64,000 nucleotides of DNA from Micromonospora sp. ATCC 39149 (lineage in GTDB: Bacteria; Actinomycetota; Actinomycetes; Mycobacteriales; Micromonosporaceae), in contig NZ_GG657738.1 in the NCBI RefSeq assembly GCF_000158815.1, positions 2,168,551 through 2,232,550 on the forward strand, in the 5' to 3' direction. Below the pieces are notes generated by a model. The model worked only from the letters and a program-made list of their open reading frames with translations. It made no database searches and had not been told where the DNA came from. Of this stretch, positions 23,977 through 32,535 are shown piece by piece (the first letter of the stretch is position 1; every line of letters starts with the position of its first letter). The position numbers and the translations under genes were made by a program.

Positions 23977-24786
23977 TCAGTCGGCGCTCGCGGCGCTCGG
24001 ACCCGGCACCGGGACGTCGGCGAAGGAGGCGACGGTCCGGTCGGCGTACGCGCTGACGTCGCCGGTCTCCATCGGGCCGTCCCAGGTGCGCGGCAGGGGC
24101 AGCGGGACTGCCGGGTTGACCCGGTGGACGATCTCGTCGAGCACGGTCTCGGCGTCGCCCACCCACAGGTGCTTCGCGCCGGGCATCCCGACCACCTCGG
24201 CCTGCGGCACCGCGGCGAAGCGTTGCCGGGCCTCCTCCGGGCGCAGGTAGTCGTCGAACTCGGGCACCAGGGCGGTCAGCGGCTTGCCCGTCTCCGCCCA
24301 GTGGGCGAGGTCCTCGGGCGTGGAGAAGCGCAGCGGCGGGGAGAGCAGGATCGCGCCGGCCACCGCCGGGTCGCAGCCGTACCTCAGGGTCAGGTCGGTG
24401 CCGAACGACCAACCGACGAGCCAGACGTTCGGCAGCTCGGCGAACTCGGCGTACTCGATGGCGGCGGCCACGTCGAAGCGCTCGCCGACCGCGTTGTCGA
24501 ACGCGCCCTCGCTGGTGCCCCGCACGCTGCTGGTGCCGCGCGTGTTGAACCGGAGAACGGCCAAATCCGCCAGCGCCGGCAGCCGCCAGGCGGCCTTGCG
24601 GAAGACGTGGCTGTCCATCATCCCGCCGTGGGTCGGCAGCGGGTGCAGGCAGATCAGCGTGCCGGCCGGGTCCCGGTCGACCGGGCGGGCCAGCTCACCG
24701 ACGAGGCGCAGGCCGTCGGCGGTGTGCAGCTCGATGTCCTCGCGGTGCCCGGGCAGGATCGAGGACGCGCGGATCGGTGTGCTCAC
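23977..24786 (-). CDS. alpha/beta-hydrolase, KANL3/Tex30-like
   Basis: This 269-residue protein has a serine-hydrolase fold. CLHPLPTHGGMMDSHVF forms the oxyanion region, the nucleophile elbow is GWSFG, and the C-terminal GAKHLWVGD supplies His. The substrate is unknown. The GTG at 24786 has GAGACT 6 nt upstream and no Shine-Dalgarno, so it is probably leaderless. Confidence 0.75.
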   Translation of the reverse strand: MSTPIRASSILPGHREDIELHTADGLRLVGELARPVDRDPAGTLICLHPLPTHGGMMDSHVFRKAAWRLPALADLAVLRFNTRGTSSVRGTSEGAFDNAVGERFDVAAAIEYAEFAELPNVWLVGWSFGTDLTLRYGCDPAVAGAILLSPPLRFSTPEDLAHWAETGKPLTALVPEFDDYLRPEEARQRFAAVPQAEVVGMPGAKHLWVGDAETVLDEIVHRVNPAVPLPLPRTWDGPMETGDVSAYADRTVASFADVPVPGPSAASAD

Positions 24787-24852
24787 CGTCCCAGTCTCGC
24801 GCGTCGCCGCCGGTGCCGCCCGCCCGGGCGGAAACAGGGTGATCCAGATCGC

Positions 24853-25179
24853 TCAGCCGTAGCGGGGGGCGCCGCGGCCGCGCTGGATTCCCGGGCCGCG
24901 CCGGTCCCGCGCCCGCCAGCAGCCGCTGTGCCAGTGCCGGCGGTCGGTGAGGTCGCCCCGGTCGTCGGCCGGCCAGGCCACCAGGTGCGCCACCCCGGGG
25001 CGGATCTCCTGGTCGCAGCCGGGGCAGCGGTACGTCTTGACCGACGCTCCGCCGCTGATCCCGCGCACCTGCCAGTCGCCGTCGCGCCACTGCTGCACCG
25101 TGGGCACCCCGTGGCGGGCCCGGTCGGCGTCCAGGTGGGCGTGCTCGTCCTGACGGGGACGGTTGCGACGGGGGCTCAC
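24853..25179 (-). CDS. small zinc-ribbon-like protein of unknown function
   Basis: This 108-residue basic protein has CPGCDQEI near residue 53 and HWHSGCW near residue 85, a probable zinc site (two Cys plus His/Cys). Similar actinobacterial proteins beginning SPRRNRP are usually labelled ATP/GTP-binding without experimental support. The GTG at 25179 gives that start; TACGCT lies 8 nt upstream with no ribosome site, suggesting a leaderless message. Confidence 0.7.
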   Translation of the reverse strand: MSPRRNRPRQDEHAHLDADRARHGVPTVQQWRDGDWQVRGISGGASVKTYRCPGCDQEIRPGVAHLVAWPADDRGDLTDRRHWHSGCWRARDRRGPGIQRGRGAPRYG

Positions 25180-25256
25180 GACTACCAAGCGTACGGTCAG
25201 CCGCAGGCCGTGGCCTGGTGAGGTGCGCGGCGTGCCGGGCTCCTGCGCGGCCCCGC

Positions 25257-27101
25257 TCAGCGGCGGGTGTGGTCGCGGAAGCCGCGCCCGGTCTTGCGGC
25301 CCAGGTACCCGGCGGTGACGAGGTGCTCCAGCAGCGGTGCCGGGGCGAAGCCGGGCTCGCGCAGCTCCAGGTACAGCTCGCGCTGGATGGCCAGCGCGAC
25401 GTCGAGGCCGACCTCGTCGAGCAGCTCGAACGGGCCCATCGGGTAGCCGCAGCCGAGCTTCATCGCGTGGTCGATGTCGTCGGCCGTGGCGTAGCTCGCC
25501 TCCAGCATCCTCACCGCGTCGTTCAGGTACGGGAAGAGCAGCGCGTTGACCACGAAACCGGCCCGGTCGCCGCAGATCACGCTGGTCTTGCCGAGCGCCG
25601 CGCAGACGGCGCGGGCGGTGGCGCTGGTCTCCTCGGAGGTGCGGATGGTCCGCACGATCTCCACCAGCGGCATCACCGGCGCCGGGTTGAAGAAGTGCAG
25701 CCCGACCACGTCGGCCGGCCGCTGGGTGGCCATCGCGAGGTCGATCACCGGCAGCGACGAGGTGGTGGTGGCGAGCACGACGCCCGGCTTGCAGATCTCG
25801 TCGAGGCTGGCGAAGAGGGCCTTCTTGACGCTGCGCTCCTCGACCACGGCCTCGACGACCAGGTCGACCTCGGCCAGGTGGTCGAGGGTCGCCGACCAGG
25901 TGACCCGGCCGAGCGCGGCGTCCCGGTCGGCCTCGCCGATCCTGCCCCGCACGACGCCCTTGTTCAGGGAGGTCTTCACCGCCTCGCAGACCTTCGCGGA
26001 CTTCTCCGCGCCCCGGGCCACCGAGATCACCTCGTACCCGGCGGTGGCGAAGACCTCGATGATCCCGGTGGCCATCGGGCCGGAACCGACGACACCGACC
26101 CGGGTCGCGCCTGCGGGGCTCGCAAGCTCACTCCTCGCGCTCCCGACACCGACCCTGCCGACGGCGCGGGCGCCGTCACCGGCCGCCGGCCGCGTCTCGC
26201 CCGGGGTCAGCTCGTCCGGTACGACCTTCGGCGAGCCCGGCCGCTCGTAGGTGTAGAAGCCCCGGCCGGACTTGCGGCCGAGCAGGCCGGCGGTGACCAT
26301 CTGCCTGATCAGCGGCGCCGGGGCGTGTCGGCGGTCCCGCCCGCCGTGCCGGTACATGGTGTCCAGGATCTCAGCCGCGGTGTCGAGGCCGATCAGGTCC
26401 ATCAGGGCGAGCGGGCCCATCGGCAGGCCGCAGCCGAGCTTCATGGCGGCGTCGATGTCCTCGCGGGTGGCGTACCGGGACTCGAACATGCCGACCGCGT
26501 GGTTCAGGTAGCCGAAGAGCAGCGCGTTGGCGATGAAGCCGGCCCGGTCGCTGATGGTGACGTCGACCTTGCCGAGCCGGGCGCACAGCGCCTCGACGTC
26601 GGCGACCACGTCTGCGGAGGTGACCACCGTGCGGACCACCTCGACCAGCTTCATCACCGGGGCGGGGTTGAAGAAGTGGATGCCGATGACCTGGCTGGGC
26701 CGGCCGGTGGCAACGGAGATCTCGGTGACCGACAGCGACGAGGTGTTGGTGGCGAGGATCGCCTCGGGCTTACAGACCTGGTCCAGCTTGGCGAAGAGCC
26801 GCTGCTTGAGGTCGAGGTGCTCGGGGACCGCCTCGATCACCAGGTCGACCGAGTGCAGCGCGTCCAGCCCGACCTGGAAGTCGACTCGGGCCAGCAGGGC
26901 GTCCCGGTCGGCCTCGGCGAGCTTGCCCCGGGCGACGGCCCGGTCGGTCGAGCCGGTGAGGGTAACCTTGCCGCGTTCGAGGGCGGCTGCGGAGATCTCC
27001 ACCGCGACCACGTCGATGCCGTTGCGCGCGAAGACCTCCACGATGCCGGCACCCATGGTGCCCAGCCCCACAACGCCCACGCTGGTGAACTCGCGCGCCA
27101 C
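25257..27101 (-). CDS. fused double 3-hydroxybutyryl/3-hydroxyacyl-CoA dehydrogenase
   Basis: This 614-residue protein carries two complete HBD units (about 1-290 and 335-614). Each has a Rossmann motif (GLGTMGAGIVEVFA; GSGPMATGIIEVFA), an NPAPVMxLVEVVRT segment and a C-terminal dimer domain ending LLGRKSGRGFYTY or LGRKTGRGFRDH. It oxidises or reduces 3-hydroxyacyl-CoA with NAD(P). In unit 2 TTTSSLP replaces TNTSSLS. The GTG at 27101 is chosen because GGGGAGG lies 6 nt upstream; an ATG 19 codons earlier lacks such a site. The linker holds an 18-residue insertion (26101-26154) derived from a dispersed element and flanked by an 11-bp direct repeat. Confidence 0.9.
   Translation of the reverse strand: MAREFTSVGVVGLGTMGAGIVEVFARNGIDVVAVEISAAALERGKVTLTGSTDRAVARGKLAEADRDALLARVDFQVGLDALHSVDLVIEAVPEHLDLKQRLFAKLDQVCKPEAILATNTSSLSVTEISVATGRPSQVIGIHFFNPAPVMKLVEVVRTVVTSADVVADVEALCARLGKVDVTISDRAGFIANALLFGYLNHAVGMFESRYATREDIDAAMKLGCGLPMGPLALMDLIGLDTAAEILDTMYRHGGRDRRHAPAPLIRQMVTAGLLGRKSGRGFYTYERPGSPKVVPDELTPGETRPAAGDGARAVGRVGVGSARSELASPAGATRVGVVGSGPMATGIIEVFATAGYEVISVARGAEKSAKVCEAVKTSLNKGVVRGRIGEADRDAALGRVTWSATLDHLAEVDLVVEAVVEERSVKKALFASLDEICKPGVVLATTTSSLPVIDLAMATQRPADVVGLHFFNPAPVMPLVEIVRTIRTSEETSATARAVCAALGKTSVICGDRAGFVVNALLFPYLNDAVRMLEASYATADDIDHAMKLGCGYPMGPFELLDEVGLDVALAIQRELYLELREPGFAPAPLLEHLVTAGYLGRKTGRGFRDHTRR
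26090..26154. repeat. in-frame insertion of element R2 with 11-bp direct repeat
   Basis: CGACACCGACC occurs at 26090-26100 and 26144-26154, flanking a 43-bp insert containing CTGCGGGGCTCGCA and CTCACTCCTCGCGCTC. Removing one repeat plus insert (54 bp, 18 codons) restores an uninterrupted GRVGVVGSGPM Rossmann start. Confidence 0.85.
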
Positions 27102-27227
27102 GACCGGCCTCCCCAATGCTCCGCGGAACCGCGTGCCCGATGCGCCGCGGGACCGCATGAACGGTCACTAAGGTTATGCGCGCGAGTCTGCCACGTGCCG
27201 GCCCGCCGTCGAGACGCGGTGGGTATG

Positions 27228-28295
27228 TCACCGGGCCTGTTCGGTCAGGGCCAGCAGCTCGGCGACGAACTCCGCCGGCCGCTCCAGGTGCGGGCTGTGC
27301 CCGCAGCCCGGGAGCACGACCTCCCGGTACGTCCCGCCAGCCGCAGCGTACCGGTCGAGCACCGCCCGGGTCTGCCCGACCATCGGCTGGGGCGGGCAGT
27401 CCCGCTCCCCCGGCCAGCCCGGCACCGCCCCGAGCGACCCGAGGTACGCCAGGTCAAACAGCGAGGTGTCCGAGACGATCACGTCGGCGTCGCCGCGTAC
27501 CCAGGTGATCGGGGGTTTGCCGGCGACGGCGACCAACTCGTCGGCGATACGGAAGTGGGCCGGGGCGAGTGCGTTGAGCACCCCGCTGCCGCCTGCGGCG
27601 GTGCCCGGCCAGTGCGGCGACGCGACCGCCGTGCCGGGGTAGTTGCCGTCCCCGGTCGCGGTCGACAGGAGGCTGTCCAGCAGCAGTTCCTCGTCGTCGC
27701 CGAGCGACGCCGGGTCCGCCACGTACGCGGTCCGCAGCACGTTGCGGGGGCTGGCCGGAGCGTCCGCGCCCCGGTCGCCGGCGATCAGCCGGGCCACGAA
27801 GTCGGCGTTCGCGGTGCCGCCGCCGGTGCCCGCGAAGTCGGGTGTGGTCGGGGTGCCGTCGAGGTCCCGGGTGCCGCCGAAGCCGTACGGGGAGACGGGC
27901 GCGGAGAGCAGCACCCCGGCCACCCGGTCGGGGCGGTCGACCAGCAGCCGCATCGCCACGCCCCCGCCGAGGGAGTGCCCGACCACCACCGGCCGCGCGC
28001 CGGGGCCGAAGATCCCCTGGGCGTCGAGCAGGGCGGCGACGTCGTCCGCGAAGTCCCGCAGCCCCCGGGTGGCGTCCACTCCGACGGTGTCGGTGTCGCC
28101 GTACCCGCGCAGGTCCGGGGCGACCACCCGGAGGGTGTCGGGCAGCCGCCGCAGCAGCGGCTCCCAGAACGCCGAGGACGAGCAGTTGCCGTGCACCAGC
28201 AGCACGGGCCGGCCGTCGGGCGGCCCGGCCACCCGGACCCGCTGGACGATCCCGTTGCCCCGCACGGTGCGCTGCGTGCTCTCCATCCGCGGCAT
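27228..28295 (-). CDS. alpha/beta-hydrolase
   Basis: This 355-residue protein has an HGN oxyanion motif (LLVHGNCSSSAFW), the Ser nucleophile in VVGHSLGGG and the catalytic His in GCGHSPHLERPAEF. A long cap region lies between (about 150-260). It resembles proline-iminopeptidase or epoxide-hydrolase-like enzymes; the substrate is not inferable. The start at 28295 has no clear ribosome site; an in-frame ATG at 28286 is an alternative. Confidence 0.8.
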   Translation of the reverse strand: MPRMESTQRTVRGNGIVQRVRVAGPPDGRPVLLVHGNCSSSAFWEPLLRRLPDTLRVVAPDLRGYGDTDTVGVDATRGLRDFADDVAALLDAQGIFGPGARPVVVGHSLGGGVAMRLLVDRPDRVAGVLLSAPVSPYGFGGTRDLDGTPTTPDFAGTGGGTANADFVARLIAGDRGADAPASPRNVLRTAYVADPASLGDDEELLLDSLLSTATGDGNYPGTAVASPHWPGTAAGGSGVLNALAPAHFRIADELVAVAGKPPITWVRGDADVIVSDTSLFDLAYLGSLGAVPGWPGERDCPPQPMVGQTRAVLDRYAAAGGTYREVVLPGCGHSPHLERPAEFVAELLALTEQAR

Positions 28296-28352
28296 GCTGC
28301 CACGCCGGGCCGGTTGGCTCCATGTGGTCGGCCCACATGAAGTGAGAGGGCG

Positions 28353-28769
28353 TCAGATGTGGGCGGCCGTCGGGGCGGCGACGGGCAGCGGCAGGGTGGG
28401 CCGGCGGTCCCGGCGTTGCGGCCCGAGCCGCAGCCCCACCGGGTCGGTCCGGGCCAGGCCCGGGTCGAAGAAGCGCAGCTCGGTGCGGCCCAGCCGGATC
28501 ACGTCCCCGTCGGAGAGCAGCTCCGGCACCTCGATCCGGCGGTCGTTCAGCCAGGTGCCGTTGGTCGAGCCCAGGTCCTCCAGCCACACCCCGTCGCCGG
28601 TCAGCCGTACGCTGGCGTGCCGGCGACTCAGGTGCGGGTCGTCGACGCTGACCTGCGCGGTGGGCGCGCGGCCGATCACCTGGGGCGTGGCGCTGAGCCG
28701 AAAGCTCGCCCCACGCATCGGTCCACCCGCCACCGTCAGCAGCGGCATCAGTTCCGGGAAATCCTCCAT
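28353..28769 (-). CDS. FHA-domain protein
   Basis: This 138-residue protein has one forkhead-associated domain (about 10-105) with all core phosphothreonine-binding motifs: GR (VIGRAPTA), SRRH (DPHLSRRHASVRL) and STNG (LEDLGSTNGTWLND). It binds phospho-Thr peptides, presumably made by a Ser/Thr kinase encoded elsewhere. A basic Pro-rich tail follows. A GGAGG sequence lies about 11 nt before the ATG. Confidence 0.88.
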   Translation of the reverse strand: MEDFPELMPLLTVAGGPMRGASFRLSATPQVIGRAPTAQVSVDDPHLSRRHASVRLTGDGVWLEDLGSTNGTWLNDRRIEVPELLSDGDVIRLGRTELRFFDPGLARTDPVGLRLGPQRRDRRPTLPLPVAAPTAAHI

Positions 28770-28981
28770 GGACGGTCAGCCTCCAGCCACCGGTATCCGG
28801 CGTCAGCCTGCCATCACCCGGTAATGATCCCCACCACCGCCCGGTCACCTCCCGGCCCCCGGGCGGTCAACTCCCGTTAGCCGGTTCGGCTTTCGGCGCA
28901 GCGCACCAGGGCCGTCGGCCGCCCTGTCGGGAACCGGTCATCCGGCCCACCGATCACCTACCGACGAGTAGCTTCGGGGTC

Positions 28982-28987
28982 TAGACT
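28982..28987 (+). promoter_or_regulatory. -10 element of a leaderless aldehyde dehydrogenase transcript
   Basis: TAGACT lies exactly 6 nt (TCCGCC) before the ATG at 28994. There is no Shine-Dalgarno. Confidence 0.6.
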
Positions 28988-28993
28988 TCCGCC

Positions 28994-30496
28994 ATGACGG
29001 CTGTGCATGTCCCGGGTACCCCGATCGTCTCCGAGGGGCGGCTGGTGTCCACCAGCCCCGCCACTGGAACGGAGGTGGGTCGGCTGCCGGTTTCCGCCGA
29101 GGCCGACGTCGCGCGGGTGGTCGACCGGGCCCGCGAGGCAGCCGGGTGGTGGGCGGGGCTCGGCTTCGCCGGCCGCCGGGGCCGGCTGCTGCGCTGGCGG
29201 GGCGTCCTCGCCCGGCGGATCGAGGAGCTGGCCGAGCTGATGCACGCCGAGGGCGGCAAGCCCGTTCCGGACGCGATCGTCGAGGTCCTCACCGCGATCG
29301 AGCACATCGACTGGGCCGCCCGCAACGCCGGCCGGGTGCTCGGCCCGCGCCGGGTGCGCTCCCGGCTCGTCCTGGCCGAGTTCTCCGGCCACCTCGAATA
29401 CCAGCCGTACGGGGTGGTCGGCGTCATCGGCCCGTGGAACTATCCCATCTTCACCCCGGTCGGCTCCAGCGCGTACGCGCTCGCAGCCGGCAACACCGTC
29501 GTGCTGAAGCCCAGCGAGTACACCCCGGTCGTCGGCCAGTGGCTGGTCGACAGCCTCGCCGAGGTGGTGCCCGAGCAGCCTGTCTTCACCGCCGTGCACG
29601 GCCTCGGCGACGTCGGCGCGGCCCTGTGTCGCTCCGGGGTCGACAAGCTGGCCTTCACCGGCTCGACGGTCACCGCCAAGAAGGTGATGGCCGCCTGCGC
29701 CGAGACGCTCACCCCGGTCCTGCTGGAGGCCGGCGGCAAGGACGCGATGATCGTCGACAGCGACGCCGACCTGGACGCCGCCGCCGAGGCGTGCGTCTGG
29801 GGCGGGCTCACCAACGCCGGCCAGACCTGCATCGGTATCGAGCGGGTGTACGCCGTCGAGCCCGTCTTCGACGCGTTCGTCGGCAAGGTCGTGGAGCGGG
29901 CAAGCCGGCTGACCGTCGGCGCCGACGGGGCCGACATCGGCCCGATCACCATGCCCGGTCAGCTCGACGTGATCCGCCGGCATATCGACGACGCGCTGGC
30001 CCGGGGCGGGCAGGCGGTCCTCGGCGGCACCGACGCGGTGCAGCCGCCGTACGTGCGTCCCACCATCCTGGTGGACGTGCCGGAGGACTCGCTCGCCGTC
30101 CGGGAGGAGACCTTCGGCCCGACGCTGACGATCAACCGGGTCCGCGACGCCGACGAGGCGGTCGCCCGCGCCAACGCGCTCCCGTACGGCCTGGGGGGTT
30201 CGGTCTTCGGCCGGCGGCGGGCGGTGGCCATCGCGCGGCGGCTGCGCTCGGGGATGGCCGCGGTGAACTCCACCCTGACCTTCGCGGGGATGTCCACCCT
30301 GCCGTTCGGCGGGGTCGGCGAGTCCGGCTTCGGCCGGATCCACGGCGAGGACGGGCTGCGCGAGTTCGGCCGGCCCAAGGCGATCACCCGCCGCCGGGCC
30401 CGGTCGCTGCTGCCGGCGACGACCTTCGAGCGCACCCCCGCCGACGTCGCCCGCCTGGTCAAGGTCACCAAGCTGCTGTACGGCCGGCGGCGCTGA
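28994..30496 (+). CDS. NAD(P)-dependent aldehyde dehydrogenase
   Basis: This 500-residue ALDH-superfamily enzyme oxidises aldehydes to acids. Key residues are Asn149 (GPWNYP), Glu245 in LEAGGKD and nucleophile Cys279 in GQTCIG. GGVGESGFGRIHGEDGLREF near the C-terminus is typical of fatty-aldehyde or coniferyl-aldehyde-like members. The substrate is unknown. It probably has a leaderless message and is convergent with nucS, with a 22-bp gap. Confidence 0.9.
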   Translation: MTAVHVPGTPIVSEGRLVSTSPATGTEVGRLPVSAEADVARVVDRAREAAGWWAGLGFAGRRGRLLRWRGVLARRIEELAELMHAEGGKPVPDAIVEVLTAIEHIDWAARNAGRVLGPRRVRSRLVLAEFSGHLEYQPYGVVGVIGPWNYPIFTPVGSSAYALAAGNTVVLKPSEYTPVVGQWLVDSLAEVVPEQPVFTAVHGLGDVGAALCRSGVDKLAFTGSTVTAKKVMAACAETLTPVLLEAGGKDAMIVDSDADLDAAAEACVWGGLTNAGQTCIGIERVYAVEPVFDAFVGKVVERASRLTVGADGADIGPITMPGQLDVIRRHIDDALARGGQAVLGGTDAVQPPYVRPTILVDVPEDSLAVREETFGPTLTINRVRDADEAVARANALPYGLGGSVFGRRRAVAIARRLRSGMAAVNSTLTFAGMSTLPFGGVGESGFGRIHGEDGLREFGRPKAITRRRARSLLPATTFERTPADVARLVKVTKLLYGRRR

Positions 30497-30518
30497 CCCG
30501 GCCCCGTCGTGCGGGCGG

Positions 30519-31178
30519 TCAGAACAGGGTCAGCTCGTCGCGCTCGATGCCGCGCAGCTTGTCGTAGTCGACCACCACGCACCGGATGCCCCGGTCCGTG
30601 GCCAGGACCCGGGCCTGCGGCTTGATCTCCTGGGCGGCGAAGACGCCGGTGACCGGGGCGAGCAGGGGATCACGGTTCATCAGTTCGAGGTAGCGGGTGA
30701 GCTGCTCCACCCCGTCGATCTCGCCCCGCCGCTTCACCTCGACGGCGACGGCACCGGAGTTGGCGTCCCGGCAGAGCAGGTCCACCGGCCCGATCGCCGT
30801 CATGTACTCCCGGCGGACCAGGGTGTACCCCTCGCCCAGCGCCGCCGGGTTGGCCGCCAGCAACTCCTGGAGATGCGCCTCGACGCCGTCCTTGCGCAGG
30901 CCGGGATCGACGCCCAGCTCGTACGAGGTGTCCTGGAAGACCTCCTCCAGGGTGATCCGCAGCTCCTCGCCGGCCTTGTTGACCACCCGCCACACGCCGG
31001 GGGCCTCCTCCAGCCGACAGGGTGGGCTCATCCAGTTCAACGGCTTGTACGCCCGGTCGTCGGCGTGGATTGACACCGACCCGTCCGCCTTCACCATCAA
31101 CAGGCGTGTGGCCAGCGGCAGGTGAGCCGAGAGCCGTCCGACGTAGTCCACCGAGCACTTCGCAATTACCAGCCGCAC
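30519..31178 (-). CDS. nucS: mismatch-specific endonuclease NucS/EndoMS
   Basis: This 219-residue enzyme cleaves mismatched DNA and provides the non-MutS/L mismatch repair of actinobacteria. The N-terminal DNA-binding and dimer domain begins [15 protein letters not shown]. The C-terminal PD-(D/E)xK nuclease has Asp133 (GPVDLLCRD) and Glu147-x-Lys149 ([11 protein letters not shown]). The last six residues DELTLF form the beta-clamp-binding tail. The GTG at 31178 is preferred over an upstream in-frame start because family proteins begin there; TACCCT lies 6 nt upstream, indicating a leaderless transcript. It is divergent from the DUF4126 gene, 71 bp away. Confidence 0.95.
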   Translation of the reverse strand: MRLVIAKCSVDYVGRLSAHLPLATRLLMVKADGSVSIHADDRAYKPLNWMSPPCRLEEAPGVWRVVNKAGEELRITLEEVFQDTSYELGVDPGLRKDGVEAHLQELLAANPAALGEGYTLVRREYMTAIGPVDLLCRDANSGAVAVEVKRRGEIDGVEQLTRYLELMNRDPLLAPVTGVFAAQEIKPQARVLATDRGIRCVVVDYDKLRGIERDELTLF

Positions 31179-31184
31179 CCGACG

Positions 31185-31190
31185 AGGGTA
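31185..31190 (-). promoter_or_regulatory. -10 element of leaderless nucS
   Basis: On the minus strand TACCCT is followed by CGTCGG and the GTG start. There is no ribosome binding site. Confidence 0.5.
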
Positions 31191-31237
31191 GCGGAGACCC
31201 CGGCGTTCGCCGTCGAGCGGCACTGGCGTGCCGGTGC

Positions 31238-31243
31238 CATGCT
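31238..31243 (+). promoter_or_regulatory. -10 element of leaderless DUF4126 gene
   Basis: CATGCT lies 6 nt (GAGACG) before the GTG at 31250. Confidence 0.45.
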
Positions 31244-31249
31244 GAGACG

Positions 31250-31867
31250 GTGTTCGAAGTGCTCACGGGTACCGGGCTTGCCGCGTCGGCCGGCCTGAAC
31301 GCCTACATACCCCTGCTGACCATGGGACTGCTGGCCCGCTACACCGACCTGATCGACCTGCCCAGCGGCTGGCAGTGGCTCGGCAACGGCTGGGTCGTCG
31401 CCATCCTCGCGGTGCTGCTCACCGTCGAGGTCGTCGCCGACAAGGTGCCGGTGCTCGACCACGTCAACGACGTCGTCCAGACCGTGGTCCGACCGACCGC
31501 CGGCGGCCTCGCCTTCGGCGCCGGCTCCACCTCCGAGACGGTCACCGTGAGCGACCCCAGCAGCTTCTTCTCGTCCAACGACTGGGTGCCGGTGGTTACC
31601 GGCGTGCTCATCGCCTTGGGCGTGCACCTGCTCAAGTCCGCCGCCCGCCCCGTGATCAACGCGACCACCGCCGGCTTCGGCGCCCCGGTCGCCAGCACCG
31701 CCGAGGACGCCACCAGCGTCGTCGTGTCCCTGGCCGCGATCATCCTGCCGGTGCTGGTGCTGGCTTTCCTGCTCGGCCTGGTCGCGTTCACCGTCTGGTT
31801 CCTGCGCCGCCGCAGGGACCGCCGCCGCGAACGCCAGGCCGCCCGCACCGCCGGCTACCGCGTCTGA
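31250..31867 (+). CDS. DUF4126-type membrane protein
   Basis: This 205-residue protein has about five hydrophobic segments and the family-like start [37 protein letters not shown], followed by [34 protein letters not shown] basic tail ([11 protein letters not shown]) lies at the C-terminus. The function is unknown. The GTG at 31250 begins at the conserved N-terminus. A perfect terminator hairpin follows. Confidence 0.8.
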   Translation: MFEVLTGTGLAASAGLNAYIPLLTMGLLARYTDLIDLPSGWQWLGNGWVVAILAVLLTVEVVADKVPVLDHVNDVVQTVVRPTAGGLAFGAGSTSETVTVSDPSSFFSSNDWVPVVTGVLIALGVHLLKSAARPVINATTAGFGAPVASTAEDATSVVVSLAAIILPVLVLAFLLGLVAFTVWFLRRRRDRRRERQAARTAGYRV

Positions 31868-31889
31868 CGGGTACGCCCGCCCCGCAAAC

Positions 31890-31929
31890 ACCACCGGCCG
31901 GGCCCCCGAAACGGGGCCCGGCCGGTGGT
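31890..31929. terminator. bidirectional terminator hairpin
   Basis: ACCACCGGCCGGGCCCC (31890-31906) and its exact complement (31913-31929) surround CGAAAC. It serves the convergent DUF4126 and lysozyme-like genes. Confidence 0.85.
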
Positions 31930-31938
31930 GGTGTGGGG

Positions 31939-32535
31939 TCAGCTGTTCCAGTGCTGGGCGACGAGGTCGGCGGCCTGCTGTTCCCATTGGGCGTATGCGT
32001 CGGGGTAGGCCGAGACCTGGACGGTCTGGGCGGCGTCGGTCAGGGGCATGTTCTGCCAGCCGTCGACCTGTCGCAGGCCCTTGAGGAACGCGGTGGTGGC
32101 GTATTCGGGGTTGGTGATCTGTTCGGGGGTGCCCCAGCCGCTGGAGGGGCGTTGCTGGAACAGGCCGAGGGAGTCGTGGTCGTTGCGGTCGCCGAGGTGG
32201 CCGAGGTTCTCCAGCTTCGATTCCTGCAGGGCGGTGGCGATGGAGATCACGGCGGCTCGTTCGTCGAGGCCGGTCTTCTTCGTGGCGGCGATGATGGCCT
32301 TGACGTTGGCGGTCTGTTCGGTGTTGAGGTTGATGTGGGACTGGGTGCCCTGTACGCCGTGGGGGATGAGTTTGGTGGTGTCCACGGTGTTTGCCTTGTC
32401 GGTCTGGATGGCGGCGACGGGGCGGGTGTCGGCGGTGGTGGTGTCGGTGTGGTGCAGGGGGCCGGCGGCGAGGCCACCGGCGAAGGCGAGGCCGGCGATG
32501 CCGAGGATGCTGTTGCGCAGGATCGTCGTGTTCAT
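31939..32535 (-). CDS. secreted lysozyme/transglycosylase-like protein
   Basis: This 198-residue protein has a signal peptide (ILRNSILGIAGLAFAGGLAAG) and a Thr-rich linker. The C-terminal domain is GLDERAAVISIATALQESKLENLGHLGDRNDHDSLGLFQQRPSSGWGTPEQI. The Glu in ALQESKL and the SLGLFQQRP motif are typical of actinobacterial lytic-transglycosylase-like enzymes. It probably cleaves peptidoglycan outside the cell. GGAG lies 8 nt before the ATG at 32535. A leader of 200 nt or more with a hairpin and T-rich run lies upstream. Confidence 0.8.
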   Translation of the reverse strand: MNTTILRNSILGIAGLAFAGGLAAGPLHHTDTTTADTRPVAAIQTDKANTVDTTKLIPHGVQGTQSHINLNTEQTANVKAIIAATKKTGLDERAAVISIATALQESKLENLGHLGDRNDHDSLGLFQQRPSSGWGTPEQITNPEYATTAFLKGLRQVDGWQNMPLTDAAQTVQVSAYPDAYAQWEQQAADLVAQHWNS

